Shown here: positions 1 through 6,555 of the stretch, piece after piece | Layout: every line of letters begins with the position of its first letter | Position numbering within the stretch: the first letter of the stretch is position 1 | NCBI GenBank assembly: GCA_045580305.1 | Contig: JAZNNQ010000013.1 | Coordinates: 1-40,089 of the forward strand | DNA: 40,089 nucleotides | Direction: 5' to 3' | Source of the DNA: RGIG7332 sp045580305 | GTDB lineage: Bacteria > Bacillota > Clostridia > Oscillospirales > JAAYXM01 | Translations under genes and position numbers: made by a program | Notes under the pieces: model-generated | Seen by the model: the letters and a program-made list of their open reading frames with translations, nothing else | What the model was told of the DNA's origin: nothing | The model's database searches: none

Positions 1-238
1 ACCGCTTGGCCTCCGACTTGGGGCTATCCCGCCCCCGTGTGTTACACGCCCCCTCGTATCGTGTGCGCTTTTTCGCGCACGGGGTGTTCAACCCATAGCC
101 ATCGCCTAAATGTAGATGTGCGATGCCCTCATCGACCCGGAACAAAGCCCCCCTTGCCTAAAGGGAGGCTTAGGGGTGACGGATAGGACAAATCCCTTCC
201 CTACAATGGGGTCAATACCAACAAAAATGAGGTGAAAT
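1..238. repeat. Intergenic repeat mosaic upstream of terL
   Basis: No gene is supported here. Positions 26–97 hold a GC-rich palindromic element (starts CCCGCCCCCGTGT, contains the stem GTGCGC/GCGCAC, ends near CAACCC) that reappears in diverged form at 11698–11766. Positions 121–182 hold an inverted unit (ATGCCCTCATCGACCC followed by a pyrimidine/purine hairpin) matching units near 1970, 2238, 3766 and 4284. The terL ribosome binding site GAGGTG lies at 229–234. Confidence 0.75.
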
Positions 239-1543
239 ATGGAAATTGAAATAACAAAACGGCAGGCGGATTTTATAAACGCAAATGCCGATGAGGTGCT
301 GTTCGGCGGCGCGGCGGGCGGCGGCAAAAGCTATGCTCAGATGATAGACGCGCTGATATTCGCAATCAAATATCCCGGCTCACGCCAGCTTATTCTGCGC
401 CGCACATATCCCGAGCTTGAAAAGAGCCTTATCCGCGTGGCGCAGAGCGTGTATCCCAGAAGCATCTTCAAATACAACGCGTCCAAATACTTCGGCGACT
501 TTGCAAACGGCTCCCGCATTGAGTTCGGCCACTGCCACGGTGAGGACGATGTGTACAAGTACCAATCGGCGGAATACGATGTGATCCGCTTCGACGAGCT
601 GACTCATTTTACCGAGCATATGTACCGCTACCTTTTAAGCCGTATCCGCGGCACCAACGGTTACCCCAAAATGGCGAAATCCACCACCAACCCGGGCGGT
701 ATCGGTCACGGCTGGGTCAAAGCGCGATTTATCGACATCGGCGAGGCGGACAAACCCCACCAAATCGGCGAGGGTAGTCGCGTGTACCTGCCCGCAAAGA
801 TCACCGACAACTCGTTTCTTATGAAGAGCGATCCCAACTACATTAACCGCTTAAAGGGCCTATCACCACGGGATCGGCGCGCGCTCCTAAAAGGCGACTG
901 GGACATCTTCGAGGGGCAATATTTCACCGAGTGGGACAGAGAGTGCCATGTGGTGCGCCCATTTCCCATCCCCGACACCTGGGAGCGGTATTTCACCATG
1001 GACTACGGCCTGGATATGCTGGCGGGCTACTGGATAGCTCTTGACGGCGCGGGCAATGCCTATGTGTACCGCGAGGTGTACAAGTCGGGCCTTATTATAT
1101 CCAAGGCCGCCGACGAGATACTAAAATGCGGCGATGTGCCGGCGGTGTGCTTTGCTCCCCCGGACCTGTGGAACCGACGACAGGACACCGGCAAAAGCGC
1201 TGCCCAGATATTCACCGAGTGCGGTCTTCCCCTCGTGCAGACACAGAACAACCGCGTGCAGGGCTGGCTGGAGCTCAGGGAATGGCTGACCCCGAAGCCC
1301 GATGAATTCGGCGAGAAAACGCCGCGGCTGCGGATTTTTGAAAACTGCACCAACCTGATACGGTGCCTGCCCGCCCTGACCGTTGACAAATTAAACCCCG
1401 GCGATGTGGCGCGTGACCCCCACGAGCTGACCCACGGGCCGGATGCCCTGCGCTACTTCATCGCGGGCCGCCCCGGCGGCAGGGCGGGGAGCGCGGATAT
1501 CTTTGACACCGAGGTGGAGGATTTCTTAAACTACGGTCTGTAG
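239..1543 (+). CDS. terL: Phage terminase large subunit (isolated)
   Basis: The 434-residue product is a phage DNA-packaging motor protein: an N-terminal ATPase drives DNA into the prohead and a C-terminal RNase H-like nuclease cuts the concatemer. A glycine-rich Walker A (FGGAAGGGKS) sits near residues 22–31, a Walker B-like stretch (DVIRFDELTH) near 114–123, and nuclease acidic residues are plausible in TMDYG, PPDLW and HGPDALRY. Length and both domains look complete. ATG at 239 follows GAGGTG by a normal distance. No portal, protease or capsid gene follows; the gene ends five bases before a dif-like site. It therefore looks like a stranded prophage or mobile-element remnant that has stayed open. 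The ATPase/nuclease family call is secure; the residue-level nuclease assignment is inference. Confidence 0.9.
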   Translation: MEIEITKRQADFINANADEVLFGGAAGGGKSYAQMIDALIFAIKYPGSRQLILRRTYPELEKSLIRVAQSVYPRSIFKYNASKYFGDFANGSRIEFGHCHGEDDVYKYQSAEYDVIRFDELTHFTEHMYRYLLSRIRGTNGYPKMAKSTTNPGGIGHGWVKARFIDIGEADKPHQIGEGSRVYLPAKITDNSFLMKSDPNYINRLKGLSPRDRRALLKGDWDIFEGQYFTEWDRECHVVRPFPIPDTWERYFTMDYGLDMLAGYWIALDGAGNAYVYREVYKSGLIISKAADEILKCGDVPAVCFAPPDLWNRRQDTGKSAAQIFTECGLPLVQTQNNRVQGWLELREWLTPKPDEFGEKTPRLRIFENCTNLIRCLPALTVDKLNPGDVARDPHELTHGPDALRYFIAGRPGGRAGSADIFDTEVEDFLNYGL

Positions 1544-1547
1544 GCGT

Positions 1548-1575
1548 AGTGGACATAAAAATAATTATGTAAACT
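1548..1575. other. dif-like Xer recombination site 1
   Basis: A 28-bp site with 11-bp arms AGTGGACATAA and TTATGTAAACT around the spacer AAATAA. The right arm equals the XerD-side arm of the Bacillus subtilis dif site as I recall it. The left arm deviates from symmetry, so the presumed XerD arm is on the right, opposite to sites 2, 3 and 5. It begins five bases after the terL stop codon. Confidence 0.6.
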
Positions 1576-2069
1576 ACAGGGATGGGGGACGAGGAGGGGG
1601 GAGTTGTTGTGTGAGGGGAGTGATGCGAGCGCTGCCGGTGGCAGATGAAGCGAGTTGAGCGAATGGCAGCGGTCGAAAAAATCAAGGATTAGCGTATGCC
1701 CGAAGATTTTTTCGCTAACCGCAACAGAAGTTCCTATATTTTATCAGCGAGACTGAGGGAGAGATACTCCACACTACAACCCCTCCGAGTTTGCTCCGCA
1801 AACCCACCTCCCCTTGCACAGGGGAGGCTTTATCGCGGAACATCCTGGTGCTGTTCCCTACGGTGGCTCGCTCTGATTGAGGTGAGCGATGCGAGCGCTG
1901 CCCTCATCCACCGCAAGCGGTCCCCCTTCTCCGACATCAGGGAGAAGGCTTTGTGTACGCGTATCCCCTAAGCCCCCCTTTAGGCAAGGGGGACTCTATT
2001 CCGGGTCGATTGACGGGCATCGACCCCTACGGTGCCGCACACAACATACCCTTCATCCCTAATCCCAAT

Positions 2070-2097
2070 AGTTTACATAATACAGTTTATGTATACT
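2070..2097. other. dif-like Xer recombination site 2
   Basis: Arms AGTTTACATAA and TTATGTATACT around the spacer TACAGT. The left arm is the exact reverse complement of the canonical XerD-side arm, the right arm has one change. It lies 79 bp before site 3, the same spacing as between sites 4 and 5. Confidence 0.6.
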
Positions 2098-2148
2098 CGC
2101 CGTTTTCAGCACCTCCACAAAACACCCGCCACACTCTCCAATTCCCAT

Positions 2149-2176
2149 AGTTTACATAATATTTTTTATGTTCACT
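2149..2176. other. dif-like Xer recombination site 3
   Basis: Arms AGTTTACATAA and TTATGTTCACT around the spacer TATTTT. The spacer is identical to that of site 5 in the same orientation, 2293 bp away, so these two could recombine and excise the segment between them. Confidence 0.6.
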
Positions 2177-2235
2177 TATCCCCGTTACTGTTATTATTAT
2201 CGCAACTTTTGGATTAAAAAAATTTGCTCATCTGT

Positions 2236-2285
2236 GGCTCTATTCCGGGTCGCTTGTCAAGCATCGACCCCTACGACGGCGGGAG
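2236..2285. repeat. Short CGACCCC hairpin repeat
   Basis: A single unit reading CTCTATTCCGGGTCG, then a short loop, then GCATCGACCCCTACG. It matches the units near 1995, 3781 and 4305 but stands outside the composite repeat copies. Confidence 0.65.
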
Positions 2286-2337
2286 TAAACTCCTGCCCTA
2301 CATAGCGTTTGCGGCTATTTGGTGTGCAACATTCGCA

Positions 2338-2568
2338 TCACTCAACCACGGTGATCCGAATTTCCGCGGGGGCATCCTTTTCCTGCTCTGCCATTAGCTC
2401 ACGAAGAAGCTTTATAGCGTTTATGTCACCGCAGCTTGCCTTTTCCGCGATGCTTTTTGCTATCGCCTGCTCTACGGTGTTGCCCGATTCATCCTCGGTG
2501 AGCAGTACCTGACGGAAAGCGTCATTCAGACTTTCCCTCCGCTTCAAGTCGGGCCTTGTTTCGCTCAT
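2338..2568 (-). CDS. Small protein, possibly terminase small subunit-like
   Basis: The product is 76 residues if it starts at ATG 2568; a longer reading frame exists but begins with arginine-rich out-of-character sequence. It is highly charged, with a helical centre containing GDINAIKLLRELMAEQ and the end EIRITVVE. Proteins of this size and ending often precede large terminase genes in Firmicutes phages, so a DNA-recognition partner of the terminase is plausible, but I see no decisive motif. It overlaps the 3' end of the upstream HTH gene by 47 bases, indicating co-transcription. The large terminase gene lies 0.8 kb away on the opposite strand, so the usual small–large order has been broken. 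The function is a tentative inference. Confidence 0.5.
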   Translation of the reverse strand: MSETRPDLKRRESLNDAFRQVLLTEDESGNTVEQAIAKSIAEKASCGDINAIKLLRELMAEQEKDAPAEIRITVVE

Positions 2569-3007
2569 ACGCCTCGAGTGTCGAGGCAAGTACATCCTTC
2601 TCCCTGTCCTCTGTCGCAAGCTTTTCACTCTCCTTTCTTTTTGAAAAAGATGGTTTGGTTTGGTTTAGTTTGGTTTGGTTTGGTTTATATAGTGGCTCGA
2701 TTTTTTCAACGAACGGTACCAAATTGTATCTGGTTGGACTCCTTCCGCCGGACTCTTTTATGGTCAGAAGCCCCGCGGCTTTAAGCTCATTTCTGGCGCG
2801 CAAAATCGTGGTTTTTCCCAACCCCGTACGGGCGATAATGCTTGTCATTGCAGGGGTGAAGGGCATCGACCAAAAGCTTATGTTCCACATATAAAAAAGC
2901 CCGTGCCAAAGTGCAATGGCTGCTGCCGATAAATCGTTCTGTTCAAGCCACTCATAAAACGCCTTAATCTGAAAAAGATAGTTTATCTCCTTCCTCCTCT
3001 TTGCCAT
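2522..3007 (-). CDS. HTH replication/regulatory protein of a mobile element
   Basis: The product is 161 residues from ATG 3007, chosen because AAGGAGAGGAG lies just upstream; the longer frame to 3076 lacks one. Residues 15–50 are hydrophobic/aromatic (ALWHGLFYMWNISFW). Residues 55–95 form a winged-helix-like region in which IIARTGLGKTTILRARNELKAAGL resembles a recognition helix followed by a wing (GGRSPTRYNLVP). This N-terminal type is common in phage and plasmid replisome-organiser or replication initiator proteins of Firmicutes. The C-terminal third is charged and low-complexity, with KPNQTKLNQTK encoded by a pentanucleotide microsatellite. A consensus promoter lies at 3097–3125. DNA binding is well supported; the exact role is not. 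Confidence 0.7.
   Translation of the reverse strand: MAKRRKEINYLFQIKAFYEWLEQNDLSAAAIALWHGLFYMWNISFWSMPFTPAMTSIIARTGLGKTTILRARNELKAAGLLTIKESGGRSPTRYNLVPFVEKIEPLYKPNQTKLNQTKPSFSKRKESEKLATEDREKDVLASTLEAYERNKARLEAEGKSE
2652..2686. repeat. Pentanucleotide microsatellite in coding sequence
   Basis: Seven units of GGTTT (one reads AGTTT), 35 bp in all, inside the HTH gene. Gain or loss of one unit would shift the reading frame of the C-terminal tail and alter the overlap with the downstream small gene. Confidence 0.9.
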
Positions 3008-3096
3008 TTGCTCCTCTCCTTTCTTGTTATCACTCTCGCAACTTAGTAAGTAAAAAATATATGGCTTCGCAGTCATTTGTTGTTGAGTGTAATAAC

Positions 3097-3125
3097 ATTA
3101 TATACCAATGTTTCGCATTTGTCAA
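3097..3125 (-). promoter_or_regulatory. Consensus sigma-A promoter for the HTH gene
   Basis: On the minus strand TTGACA (3125–3120), 17 bases, then TATAAT (3102–3097). Both hexamers match consensus exactly. The leader to the ATG at 3007 is about 80 bases. Confidence 0.85.
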
Positions 3126-3152
3126 CCCCTTTTTTGAAAAAATTTTTTAATC

Positions 3153-3181
3153 TTTACAAAATGGTGAAATGAGGCTATAAT
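3153..3181 (+). promoter_or_regulatory. Sigma-A promoter for the small membrane protein gene
   Basis: TTTACA (3153–3158), 17 bases, TATAAT (3176–3181), followed by the ribosome binding site GGGAGG and the ATG at 3207. It diverges from the promoter at 3097–3125 with 27 bases between the two −35 boxes. Confidence 0.85.
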
Positions 3182-3206
3182 TATAGGTTGAAGGGAGGTT
3201 GTATTA

Positions 3207-3707
3207 ATGGATATATATGCACCGCGTAATCCGGGCAAGATTTTTCTTGGGATTTTTCTTGCGATTATTGGCGCGACCATCGGAGTTGTTGGCTTTACCG
3301 TTGATATGACCCAGAGTATGTTCAGCGCGTCCGTGGTTTCGGGACTTTTGCTTTTGGGCACAGCCGCTTGGGCGTTTATTTCCTACTTCAGCCTCGAGGT
3401 TGTTTTGCACGCGGATGAGGCGGGCGTGTTTACCATGTACCAGTTCTACCTGCCCTGGAAGCATATTGATAAGTTTTATATCAGGGAGACCGAGGAGGGC
3501 AATGTATTCCTCGAGATCAAGGTGAAGGATGATAAGAAGTACCTTGAGGAGATGGATCACGACCTTTACAGCATTTATTATGACGAGATGGAGCTTGCCG
3601 CTCTTCACGGGCACGAGTTGTTCTACTTCCCTGTGAGTTATATGGATTTAGACGGCGACGAGGTGCTGAAATTCTTTGAGGACGCTAAAAAGAAATACGA
3701 AAAATAG
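3207..3707 (+). CDS. Two-TM membrane protein with PH-like C-terminal domain
   Basis: The 166-residue product has two hydrophobic segments (about 12–33 and 42–62) and then a soluble, beta-rich, acidic domain (VVLHADEAGVFTMYQFYLPWKHIDKFYI…). This layout recalls bacterial PH-domain or STM3941-type membrane proteins, in which a short membrane hairpin is followed by a small beta domain; I cannot name a specific family. It is a self-contained unit with its own strong promoter, ribosome binding site (GGGAGG) and terminator. It lies inside the segment bounded by the two composite repeats, so it may be cargo of a mobile unit. No catalytic motif is visible. That it is a real gene is secure; its function is unknown. 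Confidence 0.8.
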   Translation: MDIYAPRNPGKIFLGIFLAIIGATIGVVGFTVDMTQSMFSASVVSGLLLLGTAAWAFISYFSLEVVLHADEAGVFTMYQFYLPWKHIDKFYIRETEEGNVFLEIKVKDDKKYLEEMDHDLYSIYYDEMELAALHGHELFYFPVSYMDLDGDEVLKFFEDAKKKYEK

Positions 3708-3738
3708 AAAAAGCATATGCATTGCATATGCTTTTTTT
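3708..3738 (+). terminator. Intrinsic terminator
   Basis: Perfect stem AAGCATATGCA / TGCATATGCTT immediately after the stop codon of the membrane protein gene, followed by a run of T. Confidence 0.9.
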
Positions 3739-3765
3739 GTTGTTTTTTTGCACAGCTTATCCGTG

Positions 3766-3810
3766 GGAGGCTTTGTTACGGGTCGATGAGGGCATCGACC
3801 CCTACGGTGG
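3766..3810. repeat. Short CGACCCC hairpin repeat
   Basis: Reads GGAGGCTTTGTTACGGGTCGAT, then GAGGGCATCGACCCCTACGG; a copy of the units at 1995–2030 and 4305–4340. It directly precedes composite repeat copy 2. Confidence 0.7.
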
Positions 3811-4362
3811 CTCCCTCTGATTGAGGTGAGCGATGCGAGCGCTGCCGGTGGCAGATGAAGCGAGTTGAGCGAGTGGCAGCGGTCGAAAAAATCGAAGGTT
3901 AAGCGCAAGCCCGAAGATTTTTTCGCTAACCGCAACAGAAGTTCCTATATTCTATCAGCGAGACTGAGGGAGAGATACGCAACACTACAACCCCTCCGAG
4001 TTGCTTCGCAACCCACCTCCCCTTACACAGGGGAGGCTTTTTTTTGGGGGGCTCGCTTCATCTGCCACCGGCAGCGCTCGTATTGCTCCCCTCATCCACC
4101 GCAAGCGGTCCCCCTTCTCCGACATCAGGGAGAAGGCTATGGGTGCGCGTATCCCCTAAGCCTCCCTTGTGTAAAGGGAGGTGGCAGCCGCAGGCTGTCG
4201 GAGGGATTGTCACAGACCTCTTGATGTACGCCTGCGCTCTACAGTGCCTATTCACTACATATCCCCCCTGCCCTTCGGGCATCCCCCCTTTAGGCAAGGG
4301 GGGCTCTATTCCGGGTCGATGAGGGCATCGACCCCTACAGTGCCGCACACAACACGCTTTGT

Positions 4363-4390
4363 AGTTTACATAATATAGTTTATGTAAACT
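4363..4390. other. dif-like Xer recombination site 4 (perfectly symmetric)
   Basis: Arms AGTTTACATAA and TTATGTAAACT are exact reverse complements around the spacer TATAGT. A natural dif site normally has two distinguishable arms, so this one resembles two XerD-side arms facing each other. Its spacer differs from that of site 2 at one base. Confidence 0.6.
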
Positions 4391-4441
4391 CGCCGTTTTC
4401 AGCACCTCCACAAAACACCCACTATGCTCTCTAATTCCCTT

Positions 4442-4469
4442 GGTTTACATAATATTTTTTATGTTTACC
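4442..4469. other. dif-like Xer recombination site 5
   Basis: Arms GGTTTACATAA and TTATGTTTACC around the spacer TATTTT, identical in spacer to site 3. Its last base is the last base of the stop codon of the adjacent pseudouridine synthase gene. Confidence 0.6.
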
Positions 4470-5338
4470 TATTTGCTCATAAGCGCCTTTAGTTCATCGG
4501 GGAGCGGGCACTCAAGAGAGAGCACCTCATTTGTAAAGGGCAGTGTGCATTTTAAATACGCCGAGTGCAGGGCGAAGCGGTTAAGACCTTCTATCTCCTC
4601 GCCGTAGAGAAAATCCCCCACTAAAGGGCAGCCGATACTCTTCATATGCACCCGTATCTGATGTGTCCGCCCTGTTTCAAGCTTTAGCCTTATCAGCGAG
4701 CGGTTATTTGCGCTCTCCAGCACCTTGTAATGGGTGACCGATGGCTTACCGTCATCCCTTATCTCCCGAAGGAGCACCGAGCCATCCACCCTTCCGATTG
4801 GCGCATCAATTGTGCCCGAGGGGTTTGCGGGTATTCCCTCGCAAACTGCCAGGTATTCTCGCTCAACGCCTCTGCTTTGCAGGAAGGTGTGGGAATATGA
4901 ATTTTTCGCCACCGCCATAAGGCCCGATGTGCCGCGGTCTAAACGACTTACCGGGCGGAAGATGAAATTCTCCCCCATCATACCCACCAGAATATTGGCA
5001 AGGCTGTCGTCAAAATGGCCCGAGGTGGGATGCACGGTAATGTCCGCGGGCTTATTTATTATAATCACATCCTGATTTTCAAAAACAATATCAAGCTTGC
5101 CGTCTCGTGGCACCACCTTGGTATTGGTGCACTCCTCCTCGATAATAAGCTCCAGCCTATCACCCGCGCACACGGGAACCGATACAAATGACGGGTGCCC
5201 GTTTTTGAGAATTGCCTCGGGATTACCCTTCATACGCCGCAGGAGGGTGGCTGAAATACAAAGCTCACGGCGCAGAATATCTCTTAACAGAACACCGTCC
5301 CTGCTTTCGGGGACGGTGTAATTTATTACCCTTTTCAT
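4469..5338 (-). CDS. RluA-family 23S rRNA pseudouridine synthase
   Basis: The 289-residue product isomerises uridine to pseudouridine in structured RNA, probably large-subunit rRNA. An S4-like RNA-binding region (about 15–65, VLLRDILRRELCISATLLRRM) precedes the catalytic domain, whose signature SRLDRGTSGL (131–140) supplies the catalytic aspartate D134; LETGRTHQIRVH and SIGCPLVGDFLYG are further RluA-family motifs. The start ATG overlaps the stop of the U32 gene as ATGA, so translation is probably coupled. The size is that of RluD-type proteins, but the target uridine cannot be read from sequence. The stop codon touches a dif-like site. Confidence 0.93.
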   Translation of the reverse strand: MKRVINYTVPESRDGVLLRDILRRELCISATLLRRMKGNPEAILKNGHPSFVSVPVCAGDRLELIIEEECTNTKVVPRDGKLDIVFENQDVIIINKPADITVHPTSGHFDDSLANILVGMMGENFIFRPVSRLDRGTSGLMAVAKNSYSHTFLQSRGVEREYLAVCEGIPANPSGTIDAPIGRVDGSVLLREIRDDGKPSVTHYKVLESANNRSLIRLKLETGRTHQIRVHMKSIGCPLVGDFLYGEEIEGLNRFALHSAYLKCTLPFTNEVLSLECPLPDELKALMSK

Positions 5339-6555
5339 TTAACCTCACGCCTTAAAAATGAGTTTTTGGGGCACGCTGCCGGCAGCTTTAGTTTAACCCG
5401 CATCTCAGGATGGGGTGCAACCTCAATAGCCTCGCCCTTTTCGTTCTCAAAATAGTCCAAAGTGAAGGGAATTGGCGCAACTTTCGGTGATAAAAGTTCA
5501 ACATTATCGCCCTTGAAGAAGCGGTTTTTCTGCAACAGTACCGCGTTTCCATCCTCGTCACATTCCTCAATTATGCCGATAATGTCCCAGTCGCGGATAT
5601 AGGTCGAGTCGCCGTAATGCTGACCCATATCCTCCTTAAAGTAAAAGCCGGTCCAGTACTCTCTGTGACTAACCTTGTTTACTTCCTCAGCCCAGATGCC
5701 GTCGCGCTTGTAGGTGCCATTAAAATAAGCATCAAGCGCTAAGCGGTAGGCATTGGTAACCGTTGCCACATAATACTCGGTCTTTACCCTGCCCTCGATC
5801 TTGAAGCTACTTATACCCGCATTCACAAGCTCCGGAATATGGGAGATCATATTCATATCCTTGGAATTTAAGATAAAGGTCTCCCCGTCTTCAATTACCG
5901 GAAAATACTCACCCGGGCGCTTTTCCTCAACCAAGGCATACTTCCAGCGGCAGGCCTGAGCGCAGTTTCCGCGGTTAGCGTCCCTGCCGGTCATAAAGTT
6001 TGATAGCAGGCATCTGCCCGAATAGGAAATGCACATAGCGCCGTGTACAAACGCCTCAAGCTCAAGGCTTTTATCGGTTTTCTGGCGAATTTCAATTATT
6101 TCATCGAGTGATAATTCACGAGCCAAAACGATGCGATTTGCGCCAAGCTCGTGCCAAGCACGGGCGGACTCGTAATTTACAATGCTGGTCTGGGTGCTGA
6201 TGTGGACGGGAAGCTTTGTCTCCCGCTTGACTATGGTGAGCACACCTAAGTCCGCCACAATTACAGCGTCAACGCCTACCGCCTCTAAGTATCTGAGATA
6301 CTCGGGCAGCAGTGCAAGTTCAGGACTTCTCGGCATTGAATTTACCGTGATGTAGACCTTGACGCCATTTTTATGGGCGTAGTCCACCGCGGTTTTCAGT
6401 TCATCGTTTGAGAAATTTTTACTTGCTGTTCGCATCCCGAACATATTACCCGCCATATACACCGCGTCCGCGCCGTATTGAATAGCGAATTTAAGTCGTG
6501 AAAAGTCACCTGCAGGCGATAAAATCTCGGGTTTACTTTGGATTAATGTTTGCAT
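5335..6555 (-). CDS. U32 family protein, likely tRNA uridine 5-hydroxylation
   Basis: The product is 406 residues from ATG 6555, chosen because GAGGAG lies about 10 bases upstream; the open frame continues to 6771 only as a shadow of mltG. It opens with SKPEILSPAGDFSRLKFAI, typical of family U32, and carries the cysteine-rich region MCISYSGRCLLSNF…NRGNCAQACRW and the EGRVKTEYYVATVTNAYR motif. U32 proteins were named as peptidases, but the YegQ/TrhP and Bacillus YrrN/YrrO branch makes 5-hydroxyuridine at the tRNA wobble base. Bacillus also has a yrrO-type gene close to mltG, which fits this position. It overlaps mltG by 23 bases. Confidence 0.88.
   Translation of the reverse strand: MQTLIQSKPEILSPAGDFSRLKFAIQYGADAVYMAGNMFGMRTASKNFSNDELKTAVDYAHKNGVKVYITVNSMPRSPELALLPEYLRYLEAVGVDAVIVADLGVLTIVKRETKLPVHISTQTSIVNYESARAWHELGANRIVLARELSLDEIIEIRQKTDKSLELEAFVHGAMCISYSGRCLLSNFMTGRDANRGNCAQACRWKYALVEEKRPGEYFPVIEDGETFILNSKDMNMISHIPELVNAGISSFKIEGRVKTEYYVATVTNAYRLALDAYFNGTYKRDGIWAEEVNKVSHREYWTGFYFKEDMGQHYGDSTYIRDWDIIGIIEECDEDGNAVLLQKNRFFKGDNVELLSPKVAPIPFTLDYFENEKGEAIEVAPHPEMRVKLKLPAACPKNSFLRREVK

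Larger units (their letters stand above)
1612..2176. repeat. Composite ~0.6 kb repeat, copy 1
   Basis: This block is repeated in the same order and orientation at 3820–4469. It contains a structured element (1630–1722, paired GCGG/CCGC and AAAAAA/TTTTTT arms), a CTCCGAG…CACCTCCCC palindrome (1780–1830), a block reading CCTCATCCACCGCAAGCGG (about 1900), a CGGGTCGAT…ATCGACCCC hairpin (about 2003–2028) and two dif-like sites at its right end. Short ORFs run through it on both strands but have no ribosome binding site and merely reflect the repeat. I see no gene between 1544 and 2337. Confidence 0.8.
3820..4469. repeat. Composite ~0.6 kb repeat, copy 2
   Basis: Direct repeat of 1612–2176 with the same succession of modules: structured element with GCGG/CCGC stem (3879–3933), palindrome at 3991–4038, CCTCATCCACCGCAAGCGG block (about 4092), CGACCCC hairpin (about 4311–4335) and two dif-like sites. 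It has an extra palindromic unit at 4161–4210 (CCTCCC…GGGAGGTGGCAGCC…GGAGGG), so it is longer. ORFs crossing it have no ribosome binding sites. I see no gene between 3739 and 4468. Confidence 0.8.

Noticed and set aside
1696..1971. Plus-strand ORF (91 aa), with a matching ORF at 3865–4224 that shares a peptide beginning PEDFFANRNRSSYI
   Set aside because: The shared peptide comes from the duplicated structured repeat; neither ORF has a ribosome binding site and the frames diverge downstream of the repeat.
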